Shown here: positions 8,119 through 14,530 of the stretch, piece after piece
Layout: every line of letters starts with the position of its first letter
Numbering within the stretch: the first letter of the stretch is position 1
Assembly: GCF_050157905.1 (NCBI RefSeq)
Contig: NZ_JBKIWZ010000003.1
Location: forward strand, 354,553-418,552
Source: Pantoea sp050157905
GTDB lineage: Bacteria; Pseudomonadota; Gammaproteobacteria; Enterobacterales; Enterobacteriaceae
Direction: 5' to 3'
Length of the DNA: 64,000 bases
Made by a program: the position numbers and the translations under genes
The notes under the pieces: model-generated
What the model was told of the DNA's origin: nothing
Seen by the model: the letters and a program-made list of their open reading frames with translations, nothing else
Database searches by the model: none

Positions 8119-9279
8119 ATGAACGATAAAATATTTACCCTGCATAACGGAGCACGCCCGCTGAGCGCGCTGAGCAGCCCGAAAGAGGCCATACGTCAGT
8201 TCACGCCAAACTGGTTCGCCGCCACCATGGGAACCGGTATCCTGTCGCTGTCTCTGGCGCAGTTCCCCTGGCCGGTTCCGGGATTGCGCCTCGTCGCGGA
8301 AGGGCTGTGGATGTTTAACATCCTGCTGTTCAGCGTTTTTGCCGTGATGTATCTGGCCCGCTGGGTCATGTACTTCGGTGAGGCAAAGCGCATCTTCGGC
8401 CATTCAACCGTGTCCATGTTCTTCGGCACCATCCCGATGGGCATGGCGACCATCATCAACGGCCTGCTGGCGTTCGGTCTTCCCCGGTGGGGCGCAGACG
8501 TCATTCCGGTGGCGCACGCCCTGTGGTGGCTGGACGTGGCGATGTCGCTGCTGTGCGGCGTGTGTATTCCTTACATGATGTTTACCCGGCAGCAGCACAG
8601 CATTGACCAGATGACGGCCGTCTGGTTACTGCCGGTTGTGGCTGCCGAGGTCGCAGCGGTCAGCGGCGGCCTGCTGGCGCCGCACATTGCCGACACCCAC
8701 GCGCAGCTCGGCATCATTATTACCAGCTACGTGCTGTGGGCTTACTCCGTACCGGTGGCGCTGAGCATCCTTGCCATCCTGCTGCTGCGTATGGCCCTGC
8801 ACAAGCTGCCGCACGAAAGCATGGCAGCCTCAAGCTGGCTGGCCCTGGGGCCGATTGGCACCGGTTCGCTCGGTATGCTGGTCATCGGCGGCGATGCGCC
8901 CGGGGTGTTTGCCGCGGCGGGCATGCCGGAAATCGCTCACATCGCGCAGGGCGTGGGGTTCGTTGCCGGCATTCTCTTCTGGGGCTGCGGCCTGTGGTGG
9001 ATGCTGCTGGCCACGCTGATAACCGTGCGATACTTTCGTGAAGGCATTCCGTTCAACCTGGGATGGTGGGGCTTTACCTTCCCGCTGGGCGTGTACACCG
9101 TCGCCACGCTGAAGCTGTCCACCCTCGTTGACCTGGCGTTCTTTAAAGGCTTCGGCGCGCTTCTTGTCGTCATGCTGGCCGCCATGTGGCTGCTTGTCGC
9201 TGTGAAGACGGTGCGCGGGGCATGGAGCGGGAAACTCTTTGTTTCCCCCTGCCTGGCAGGCCTGGACCGGAAGTCGTGA
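8119..9279 (+). CDS. TDT/SLAC1-type anion channel or dicarboxylate transporter family protein
   Basis: A 386-residue inner-membrane protein with about ten transmembrane segments. FTPNWFAATMGTGILSL near residue 30 and FFGTIPMGMATIINGLLAFG near residue 105 are hallmarks of the tellurite-resistance/dicarboxylate transporter (TDT) family, to which TehA, Mae1 and plant SLAC1 belong. TehA and SLAC1 are anion channels or uniporters. AGGAG precedes the ATG. The stop codon overlaps the GTG start of the next gene by four bases, so the two are probably translationally coupled. Placement in a fluoride island makes an anion-handling role attractive, but this is inference; sulfite, nitrate or malate are equally possible. 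Confidence 0.85.
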   Translation: MNDKIFTLHNGARPLSALSSPKEAIRQFTPNWFAATMGTGILSLSLAQFPWPVPGLRLVAEGLWMFNILLFSVFAVMYLARWVMYFGEAKRIFGHSTVSMFFGTIPMGMATIINGLLAFGLPRWGADVIPVAHALWWLDVAMSLLCGVCIPYMMFTRQQHSIDQMTAVWLLPVVAAEVAAVSGGLLAPHIADTHAQLGIIITSYVLWAYSVPVALSILAILLLRMALHKLPHESMAASSWLALGPIGTGSLGMLVIGGDAPGVFAAAGMPEIAHIAQGVGFVAGILFWGCGLWWMLLATLITVRYFREGIPFNLGWWGFTFPLGVYTVATLKLSTLVDLAFFKGFGALLVVMLAAMWLLVAVKTVRGAWSGKLFVSPCLAGLDRKS

Positions 9280-9875
9280 GTGAAACCTGCACGTCGCTGC
9301 TGGACCCCTTTCTGCGCGAGGAGCGCCTCGCGGCGATTACCGCGCCGCACGTAGCCGCGCTGAATCGCTGGGTCAGCGGGCAGCGTCAGGCCGGCGTGGA
9401 ACTGCCGTGGTTTGATCCGGCCGACGGCGGGACCGGGGCCGGACTGCTTGTCCTGCTGCAGTCGCCGGCGCGCAGCAGCCCGTCACCCCGGTTCGTTTCG
9501 CGAGATAACCCGGGGCCGGCCCAGCAGAATCTGGGGCGGTTTCTGGCGGAGGCCGGTATTGCGCGCCGGGACAGCGTGCTGTGGAATACGGTGCCCTGGG
9601 TCAGTGACGGGCCGCAGAAACGGCCCTCAGCGGCGGACATCCGCAGCGGCTGCGCCTGGCTTGAGGGCGTGCTGGCGTATCTGCCCGCGCTGCGCGTGGT
9701 GGTGCTGGCCGGTGCCGTAGCGGCGCAGGCCCGCGGGACGGTCAGCTGCCTTCGCCCCGGCGTCACGGTGCTGACTATGCCTCACCCCAGCCCGCTGTCG
9801 CTTTGCACAAGCCCGGCAGTGCCGGAAAACATCCGCCAGGTGCTCCGCGAGGCACGCACTGCGCTGGCGGGCTGA
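9276..9875 (+). CDS. Uracil-DNA glycosylase superfamily protein
   Basis: A 199-residue soluble protein. RFVSRDNPGPAQQNL, SVLWNTVPW and the C-terminal TMPHPSPLSL segment match the conserved blocks of the UDG superfamily (water-activating loop, substrate loop and HPSP-type minor-groove loop). The expected first block is VLLQSPARSSPSP, where many members have a G-Q/E-P-G type sequence, so catalytic competence is uncertain. GTG at 9276 is chosen because it overlaps the upstream stop as GTGA; the frame could extend further upstream inside the transporter gene but with no homology there. The gene ends just before the fluoride riboswitch promoter. Its link with fluoride is unknown. Confidence 0.72.
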   Translation: MSETCTSLLDPFLREERLAAITAPHVAALNRWVSGQRQAGVELPWFDPADGGTGAGLLVLLQSPARSSPSPRFVSRDNPGPAQQNLGRFLAEAGIARRDSVLWNTVPWVSDGPQKRPSAADIRSGCAWLEGVLAYLPALRVVVLAGAVAAQARGTVSCLRPGVTVLTMPHPSPLSLCTSPAVPENIRQVLREARTALAG

Positions 9876-9894
9876 GAGCGCCGCCGGAATAATA

Positions 9895-9923
9895 CTGACA
9901 GGTTTTGCAACCGGCTCTATACT
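9895..9923 (+). promoter_or_regulatory. Sigma70 promoter of the fluoride-tolerance operon
   Basis: CTGACA (9895-9900) and TATACT (9918-9923) are separated by exactly 17 bases. Transcription would begin just before the riboswitch aptamer that starts at about 9932. Confidence 0.7.
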
Positions 9924-9931
9924 CACAGTAC

Positions 9932-9985
9932 AGGGTGATGGCGTTCCACCCTTCCCAACCGCTCCGTTCAGGAGCTGATGACGCC
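9932..9985 (+). ncRNA. Fluoride riboswitch (crcB motif) aptamer
   Basis: The core GGGTGATGGCGTTCCACCC followed by an AACCGCTC turn, a variable hairpin (CTCC-GTTCA-GGAG) and CTGATGACGCCT matches the crcB/fluoride riboswitch: a pseudoknotted fold in which GGTG-ACC and GGCG-CGCC helices flank the invariant GATGGCGTTCC. It lies 88 bases upstream of the pyrophosphatase start. Fluoride binding normally stabilises the aptamer and turns expression on. The downstream hairpin at 10013-10050 is the likely expression platform. Confidence 0.92.
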
Positions 9986-10009
9986 TGATGTGACTCTTGA
10001 TTTTCAGGA

Positions 10010-10050
10010 GGTGCGTCAGGCCGTCCTTACTTTCCTCCCGGCCTGCGTAC
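10010..10050 (+). promoter_or_regulatory. Expression-platform hairpin of the fluoride riboswitch
   Basis: GTGCGTCAGGCCG can pair with CGGCCTGCGTAC around a pyrimidine-rich loop. The GCGTCAGG arm could alternatively pair with the ACGCCTGA end of the aptamer, which would link fluoride binding to this stem. No U-run terminator is obvious, so control may be by another mechanism. Confidence 0.45.
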
Positions 10051-10072
10051 TTCCCTCTATGGGGAGAGACCT

Positions 10073-10981
10073 GTGATACACGTTTTTGGCCACATTAATC
10101 CTGACAGCGACGCCATCTGCACGACCGTCGTCACCGCACACTGGCTGACCGGGCGCGGAATGGATGCCCGCGCATGGCGTCTCGGCGAGGCTAACCGGGA
10201 AACCCGCTTTATCTTTGACGCCGCCGGCCTCACGCTGCCGCCGCTGCTCGCTTTTCCGCTAAAGGATGAACGGGTCTGGCTGGTCGATTTCACCGAACCG
10301 GCACAGGGGCCTGACGACCTGCTCCGGAGCAACGTCGTGGGCATCACTGACCACCACCGGCTGGGCGGGCTGATAACGCAACTGCCGCCGGAGGTACATA
10401 TTCGCCCGGTTGGCAGCAGCGCCACGCTGCTCTGGCTGCTGATGGACGCAGAAGCGCGCCGCATGCTGCCCCCGACGCTCGCCGTGCTTCTGCTGGGCGC
10501 ACTCCTGAGTGATACCGTGAATCTTCGCTCGCCGACCACCACCGAAGACGATATCCGTTCGGCGACCGAACTGGGCGCACTGTCTGGCGTAAACCGCAGA
10601 GCCTTCGCCCGTGACCTCCTCACCGCAAAAACAGACGTCAGCGGCCTCAGCGCACAGCAGCTGCTGGACAGGGACCTCAAGGCCTTCGTCATTGCCGGCA
10701 CCGACGTGCGCATAGCCCAGATTGAGGTCAGCTCACCGTCACAGGTTGCCCCCGTGATGAACGACCTGCTCGCAGCACTGGCGTATCTGGCAGACCAGTC
10801 GGGAGCTGGCCTGGCGGTGCTGATGCTGACCGACATTCGTACCGGGTTCTCAACGCTTTACTTCGCCGGGCGGGAGAGCGTTAACGTCGCCTCCTGCTCC
10901 GTACCGGGCATGCTCAGCCGCAAAAAGCAGCTTCTGCCGTGGCTTGAGTCCCGCCTTAACCAGAACGGAGGTTCATTATGA
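10073..10981 (+). CDS. ppaC: Manganese-dependent (family II) inorganic pyrophosphatase
   Basis: Hydrolyses pyrophosphate to phosphate. The 302 residues form a DHH-DHHA2 pair: HINPDSDA at residues 7-14 (metal ligands His7, Asp11, Asp13), Asp72 in LVDF, DHH at 93-95, and the C-terminal SRKKQ substrate motif of DHHA2 near residue 283. The GTG start is preceded by GGGGAG. Enteric bacteria normally rely on the family I enzyme, which is strongly fluoride-sensitive; family II enzymes are unrelated and generally less sensitive. First gene after the fluoride riboswitch, it overlaps the uspA-like gene by four bases. It looks like a fluoride-tolerant replacement enzyme. Confidence 0.92.
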   Translation: MIHVFGHINPDSDAICTTVVTAHWLTGRGMDARAWRLGEANRETRFIFDAAGLTLPPLLAFPLKDERVWLVDFTEPAQGPDDLLRSNVVGITDHHRLGGLITQLPPEVHIRPVGSSATLLWLLMDAEARRMLPPTLAVLLLGALLSDTVNLRSPTTTEDDIRSATELGALSGVNRRAFARDLLTAKTDVSGLSAQQLLDRDLKAFVIAGTDVRIAQIEVSSPSQVAPVMNDLLAALAYLADQSGAGLAVLMLTDIRTGFSTLYFAGRESVNVASCSVPGMLSRKKQLLPWLESRLNQNGGSL

Positions 10982-11403
10982 CCTGCTACACCCACGCACT
11001 GATACTTGTGAACGATAAAAACGACGGCACTCTTCTGCTGAAACGGGCGGTCGCGCTGGCGCAGCCGCTCGGCATGAAAATCACCCTGGCGCACATCAGC
11101 GACGACTACCGGGAGATGAACTACGTGTCTGACAGCCTGATGGACGACGTCGTGTCGGAGGAGGTGCTGAAAGGCAAAGCGTTTATGAGTGAGCTGGCGG
11201 CCTCCGTGCCTGAGACGGTAGACACGCGGGAGCTGGTGACCATGCGCCGCGTTGAGGACGTGGAGAAGTGCATCGCGGAGCTGGGCGTGGACCTCGTGCT
11301 TGCCGGGCACCGAAACCGCTTTATGGGAATGCTCACCTCCCGCTCGGCGGACTACATCAACCACCTTACGGTGGATGTGCTTATCACTCACCTGACTGAC
11401 TGA
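10978..11403 (+). CDS. Universal stress protein (UspA family)
   Basis: A 141-residue UspA-fold cytosolic protein. It starts with ALILVNDKNDGTLLLKRAVALAQ, contains LTLAHI-type strand 2 and ends in VDLVLAGHRNRF followed by a short C-terminal strand (VDVLITHL). The ATP-binding G-2X-G-9X-G(S/T) motif is only partly present (GHRNRFMGMLTSRSADY), so it may not bind ATP. It is in the riboswitch operon, between pyrophosphatase (4-base overlap) and enolase (15-base gap). USP genes are among those known to be associated with fluoride riboswitches; their role there is not established. Confidence 0.88.
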   Translation: MTCYTHALILVNDKNDGTLLLKRAVALAQPLGMKITLAHISDDYREMNYVSDSLMDDVVSEEVLKGKAFMSELAASVPETVDTRELVTMRRVEDVEKCIAELGVDLVLAGHRNRFMGMLTSRSADYINHLTVDVLITHLTD

Positions 11404-11418
11404 ACCGGGAGAAACACC

Positions 11419-12708
11419 ATGCGCTTTACACTGGATAACGTAACCGCCCGTGAAATTCTTGACTCGCGCGGCAACCCCACCGTTGAAGTTGAAGCCCGGA
11501 CTACGGACGGGATGATGGCGCGCGCCTCGGTGCCTTCCGGGGCCAGTACCGGCTCGCGCGAGGCCGCAGAGCGCCGCGACGGTGACGCACACCGTTTTGG
11601 CGGTAAAGGCGTGCTGGATGCCGTCAGGGCGGTTAATACGGAAATCTGCCAGGCCGTGCGCGGCAGCGACGTGCGCGAACAGCGTCAGCTGGACAACATC
11701 ATGCTGGCGCTGGACGGCACGGAGAACAAGAGTCGCCTGGGTGCCAATGCCATTCTGGGCGTGTCGCTGGCGGTGGCCCGGCTGGCGGCACAGGCCTCCC
11801 ACGAGCCGCTGTGGCGCTACCTGGGTGGCCTGCAGGCGAACCTGCTGCCCGTGCCGTGCATGAACATTATCAACGGCGGCGTGCACGCCCGCGGTCAGGG
11901 CGCGGACTTTCAGGAGTTCATGATAGCCCCGCACGGCGCACCCACGCTGCGCGAGGCCGTACGTCAGGGCAGCGAGGTCTACCAGGCGCTGCGCCAGATC
12001 CTGCTGGACAACAACCTGTCGGCGGCAGTGGGCGACGAAGGCGGTTTTGCGCCCGCCGTGTCGTCAAACCGCGACCCGCTGGCGTTTATCGTACAGGCCA
12101 TTGAGAAAGCCGGATACCGGCCCGGAGAAGACATCAGCATCTGCATGGACCCTGCCTCAAGTGAGTTTTTCGCAGACGGCAAATATCATCTGCGCACCGA
12201 GGGCAGCGCGCTGAGCGCGGCGGAAATGACGGCATACTACGGCGAGCTGATGGACCAGTTTCCCGTCATCCTGCTGGAAGACGGCCTGGCCGAGGACGAC
12301 TGGGCGGGCTGGAAGCATTTGCACCGGCAGCTTGCGGGCAGGGCCGAACTGGTTGGTGACGACCTGTTTGTCACCAACGTGAAGTATATCCAGCGCGGCA
12401 TTGACGAAAACCTCGCCAGCGCCGCACTGATTAAACTCAATCAGATAGGCTCGCTCAGCGAAACGCTGGACGCCGTGGCGCTCTGCCAGCGGCACGGCTG
12501 GGGCGCGTTCATGTCCCACCGCAGCGGGGAAACCACGGACACGTTCCTTGCCGACCTGACGGTGGCCCTGCGCGCGGGACACCTGAAAACCGGCGCGCCG
12601 TGCCGCGGCGAACGCGTGGAAAAGTACAACCAGCTGATGCGCATTGAGCAGGCGCTGGGTGACGATGCGCACTACGCGGGGCTTCATGCGTTTGTGCGCC
12701 GCACGTAG
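11419..12708 (+). CDS. eno: Enolase (second, fluoride-island copy)
   Basis: Converts 2-phosphoglycerate to phosphoenolpyruvate; enolase is a classic fluoride target, through a magnesium-fluoride-phosphate complex in the active site. The 429 residues carry the complete set: REILDSRGNPTVEV at the N-terminus, SGASTGSREA (mobile loop), GANAILGVSLA, the metal ligands in CMDPAS, LLEDGL and GDDLFVTN, the catalytic lysine in IKLNQIGS and SHRSGETTD. The gene is GC-rich and differs from typical enteric housekeeping enolase, so it is best seen as an imported supplementary enzyme. It provides extra or fluoride-resistant capacity as part of the operon with ppaC, usp, gpmA and crcB. Confidence 0.95.
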   Translation: MRFTLDNVTAREILDSRGNPTVEVEARTTDGMMARASVPSGASTGSREAAERRDGDAHRFGGKGVLDAVRAVNTEICQAVRGSDVREQRQLDNIMLALDGTENKSRLGANAILGVSLAVARLAAQASHEPLWRYLGGLQANLLPVPCMNIINGGVHARGQGADFQEFMIAPHGAPTLREAVRQGSEVYQALRQILLDNNLSAAVGDEGGFAPAVSSNRDPLAFIVQAIEKAGYRPGEDISICMDPASSEFFADGKYHLRTEGSALSAAEMTAYYGELMDQFPVILLEDGLAEDDWAGWKHLHRQLAGRAELVGDDLFVTNVKYIQRGIDENLASAALIKLNQIGSLSETLDAVALCQRHGWGAFMSHRSGETTDTFLADLTVALRAGHLKTGAPCRGERVEKYNQLMRIEQALGDDAHYAGLHAFVRRT

Positions 12709-12745
12709 CACATCCGCCGGACGGTCCCCGTCCGGCACAGAAGGA

Positions 12746-13459
12746 ATGCCTGTGGCCTCTGCAACGCTGATCCTTTTGCGTCACGGCGAAAGCCAGTGGA
12801 ACCGGGAAAACCGTTTTACCGGATGGACAGACGTGCCGCTGACGGTCAGGGGGCGGCAGGAGGCCGACCGGGCCGGTGACGCGTTGCGGGCAGCGGGCCT
12901 GATGCCCGACCGTGTCTTCACCTCGGTGATGACACGCTGCGTTCACACGGTCTGGCGGGTGCTGGACCGTCTTGACCGCAGCTGGACGCCCGTGGAAAAG
13001 AGCTGGCGACTGAATGAGCGCCACTACGGGGCGCTGCAGGGGCTGAACAAGGACGACGCTGCCCGGATAATGGGGGAAGAGACTGTCCGGCTCTGGCGCA
13101 AAAGCTTCAGCGGCATTCCGCCCGCGGACGCGGAGGCTCCGGCGCAGCTGCGTCGGGATCTGCGCTACCGCCGCGTTGCGCTGGCCGACCTGCCTGCAAC
13201 GGAAAGCCTGGAAATGACGCTGCGCCGCGTCATGCCGTACTGGCAGCATGCTGTGGTACCGCAGTTACGCTGCGGAAGTTCCGTTCTGGTTGTGGCGCAC
13301 GGCAACACGCTGCGCGCCCTGACCGCCTTCCTGGACGGCATGCCTTACGACAGCGTGGCACAGCTGCACATCCCGACCGGCGTGCCGGTCGTATATCAGA
13401 TGGATGCGGCCGCCCAGGTCGTGTCCCGTGATGTTCTGAATATTAAAAAAAAGGAGTGA
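12746..13459 (+). CDS. gpmA: 2,3-bisphosphoglycerate-dependent phosphoglycerate mutase family protein
   Basis: Interconverts 3- and 2-phosphoglycerate, the step before enolase. A 237-residue histidine-phosphatase-fold protein with LLRHGESQWNRENRFTGWTD (catalytic phospho-His), the NERHYGALQGLNK substrate loop and VVAHGNTLRAL (second catalytic His). The start at 12746 is chosen because AGAAGGA lies just upstream; the longer frame begins inside enolase. Residues 25-40 and 100-140 differ from E. coli GpmA, as expected for an imported paralogue. It overlaps the crcB reading frame at the stop codon. Co-expression with enolase keeps lower glycolysis balanced when fluoride is present (inference). Confidence 0.88.
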   Translation: MPVASATLILLRHGESQWNRENRFTGWTDVPLTVRGRQEADRAGDALRAAGLMPDRVFTSVMTRCVHTVWRVLDRLDRSWTPVEKSWRLNERHYGALQGLNKDDAARIMGEETVRLWRKSFSGIPPADAEAPAQLRRDLRYRRVALADLPATESLEMTLRRVMPYWQHAVVPQLRCGSSVLVVAHGNTLRALTAFLDGMPYDSVAQLHIPTGVPVVYQMDAAAQVVSRDVLNIKKKE

Positions 13460-13461
13460 AC

Positions 13462-13836
13462 GTGAATCAGCTTTTTGCCGTCATCACCGGCGGTGCTTTA
13501 GGGTGTGTTATCCGCTGGCAGCTGGGCGCGCGCCTGAATGCGCTTTTTCCGGACCTGCCGCCGGGGACGCTGCTGGTCAACCTGCTGGGTGGATTTATCA
13601 TCGGGGCGGCCCTGGCGTATTTTCTGCGCCATCCCGGCCTCGATCCGGCCTGGCGGCTGCTCATTACCACCGGGCTGTGTGGAGGAATGACGACCTTCTC
13701 CACATTTTCAGCTGAGGTTTTTGCCCTGCTGCAGTCAGGCAGCTATGCCTGGGCAGCCGCCTCGGTGCTGATACACGTGCTGGGTTCGCTGGCCATGACG
13801 GCGGCCGGATTTTATATCATGACGCTGTGTGGTTAA
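13462..13836 (+). CDS. crcB: Fluoride ion channel CrcB/Fluc
   Basis: A 124-residue inner-membrane protein with four hydrophobic helices that acts as an antiparallel dimer and passes fluoride out of the cell with very high selectivity. Visible Fluc signatures are GALGCVIRWQLG (helix 1), GTLLVNLLGGF with the pore asparagine, and GMTTFSTFSAE with the sodium-site and phenylalanine-box residues. GTG at 13462 is preferred over GTG at 13456 because AAGGAG then lies five bases upstream. Last gene of the riboswitch operon; its presence fixes the operon as a fluoride-response unit. Confidence 0.95.
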   Translation: MNQLFAVITGGALGCVIRWQLGARLNALFPDLPPGTLLVNLLGGFIIGAALAYFLRHPGLDPAWRLLITTGLCGGMTTFSTFSAEVFALLQSGSYAWAAASVLIHVLGSLAMTAAGFYIMTLCG

Positions 13837-13866
13837 CCCGGACCGTACGGCCTTTAATCCAGGCGA

Positions 13867-13898
13867 GACCTCAGTGCAGCGACCGCTGCACTGAGGTC
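13867..13898 (+). terminator. Perfect 14-bp hairpin after crcB
   Basis: GACCTCAGTGCAGC pairs perfectly with GCTGCACTGAGGTC around a 4-base loop. It lies about 30 bases past the crcB stop. No U run follows, so it may be a transcription or RNA-decay barrier, or a DNA-level hairpin of the element. Confidence 0.5.
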
Positions 13899-14003
13899 AG
13901 ACAGTTCAGTATATTGTTCAGAAGCGCTCTCTGCGGGCCTGACCCGACAGGGTTTACGCCTGTAATGCTTCTCGTAAATCCGGGGCACTGTCGTGACAGA
14001 GTT

Positions 14004-14417
14004 TCAGGTCTGTCTGTTCTGGTAAAGGTCCCAGCGATTGCCATAGATGTCCTCAAACACGACAACCATTCCGTATTCTTCCTCCCGCGGCTCCTGACAG
14101 AAGTGGACGCCTTTTGCCTTCATAGCATTGTAGTCGCGCCAGAAGTTGTCGGTCTGCAGGAACAGAAAAACCCGTCCGCCGCACTGATTGCCGATAAAGC
14201 CTTCCTGCCGATCGTTCGACGCGCGGGCAAGAAGAATAGCACAGTCGCTGTCAGGGTCCGGCGTCACCACGACCCAGCGCTTACCCGGCTGCGGCGTGTC
14301 CTCAATCAGGGTAAAGCCCAGCTTATCGGTGTAATACTCAATTGCACGATCGTAGTCATCGACCACAACAGCCACATACCCCATACATCGCTTCTGTTTT
14401 CTCATCTGCGGCTCCAT
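14004..14417 (-). CDS. VOC (glyoxalase/bleomycin-resistance) superfamily protein
   Basis: A 137-residue single-domain vicinal-oxygen-chelate protein with two beta-alpha-beta-beta-beta units: GYVAVVVDDYDRAIEYYTDKLGF at residues 13-35, and GVHFCQEPREEEYGMVVVFEDIYGNRWDLYQ at the C-terminus with the terminal metal-ligand-like glutamate/aspartate. It sits convergent to crcB and downstream of the recombinase genes, in the same element. Substrate is unknown. Members range from glyoxalases to antibiotic-binding proteins. Confidence 0.82.
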   Translation of the reverse strand: MEPQMRKQKRCMGYVAVVVDDYDRAIEYYTDKLGFTLIEDTPQPGKRWVVVTPDPDSDCAILLARASNDRQEGFIGNQCGGRVFLFLQTDNFWRDYNAMKAKGVHFCQEPREEEYGMVVVFEDIYGNRWDLYQNRQT

Positions 14418-14530
14418 CAGTTACGGCATCACGCCCGCTATAATCAGATTTATATCAGATACGACGTTCGGTCGTCTGTACTGACTCTGCGCTGACACCC
14501 TCAGGCCGGACATTGTAAGCATCTGATCCG

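Noticed and set aside
9186..9275. Upstream extension of the UDG-like gene into the TDT gene
   Set aside because: The GTG at 9276 overlaps the upstream stop in a typical coupled arrangement and the extra residues lack homology.
6965..13836. Many long antisense and out-of-frame ORFs inside the fluoride island (for example 7247-8029, 10858-11934, 12157-12738 and 12509-13249, minus strand)
   Set aside because: They are shadows of GC-rich genes whose identity is certain from conserved motifs on the other strand; their products are Arg/His-rich without family features.
13867..13898. An integron attC site
   Set aside because: No R-box pair, extrahelical bases or cassette repetition; a perfect stem is unlike attC.
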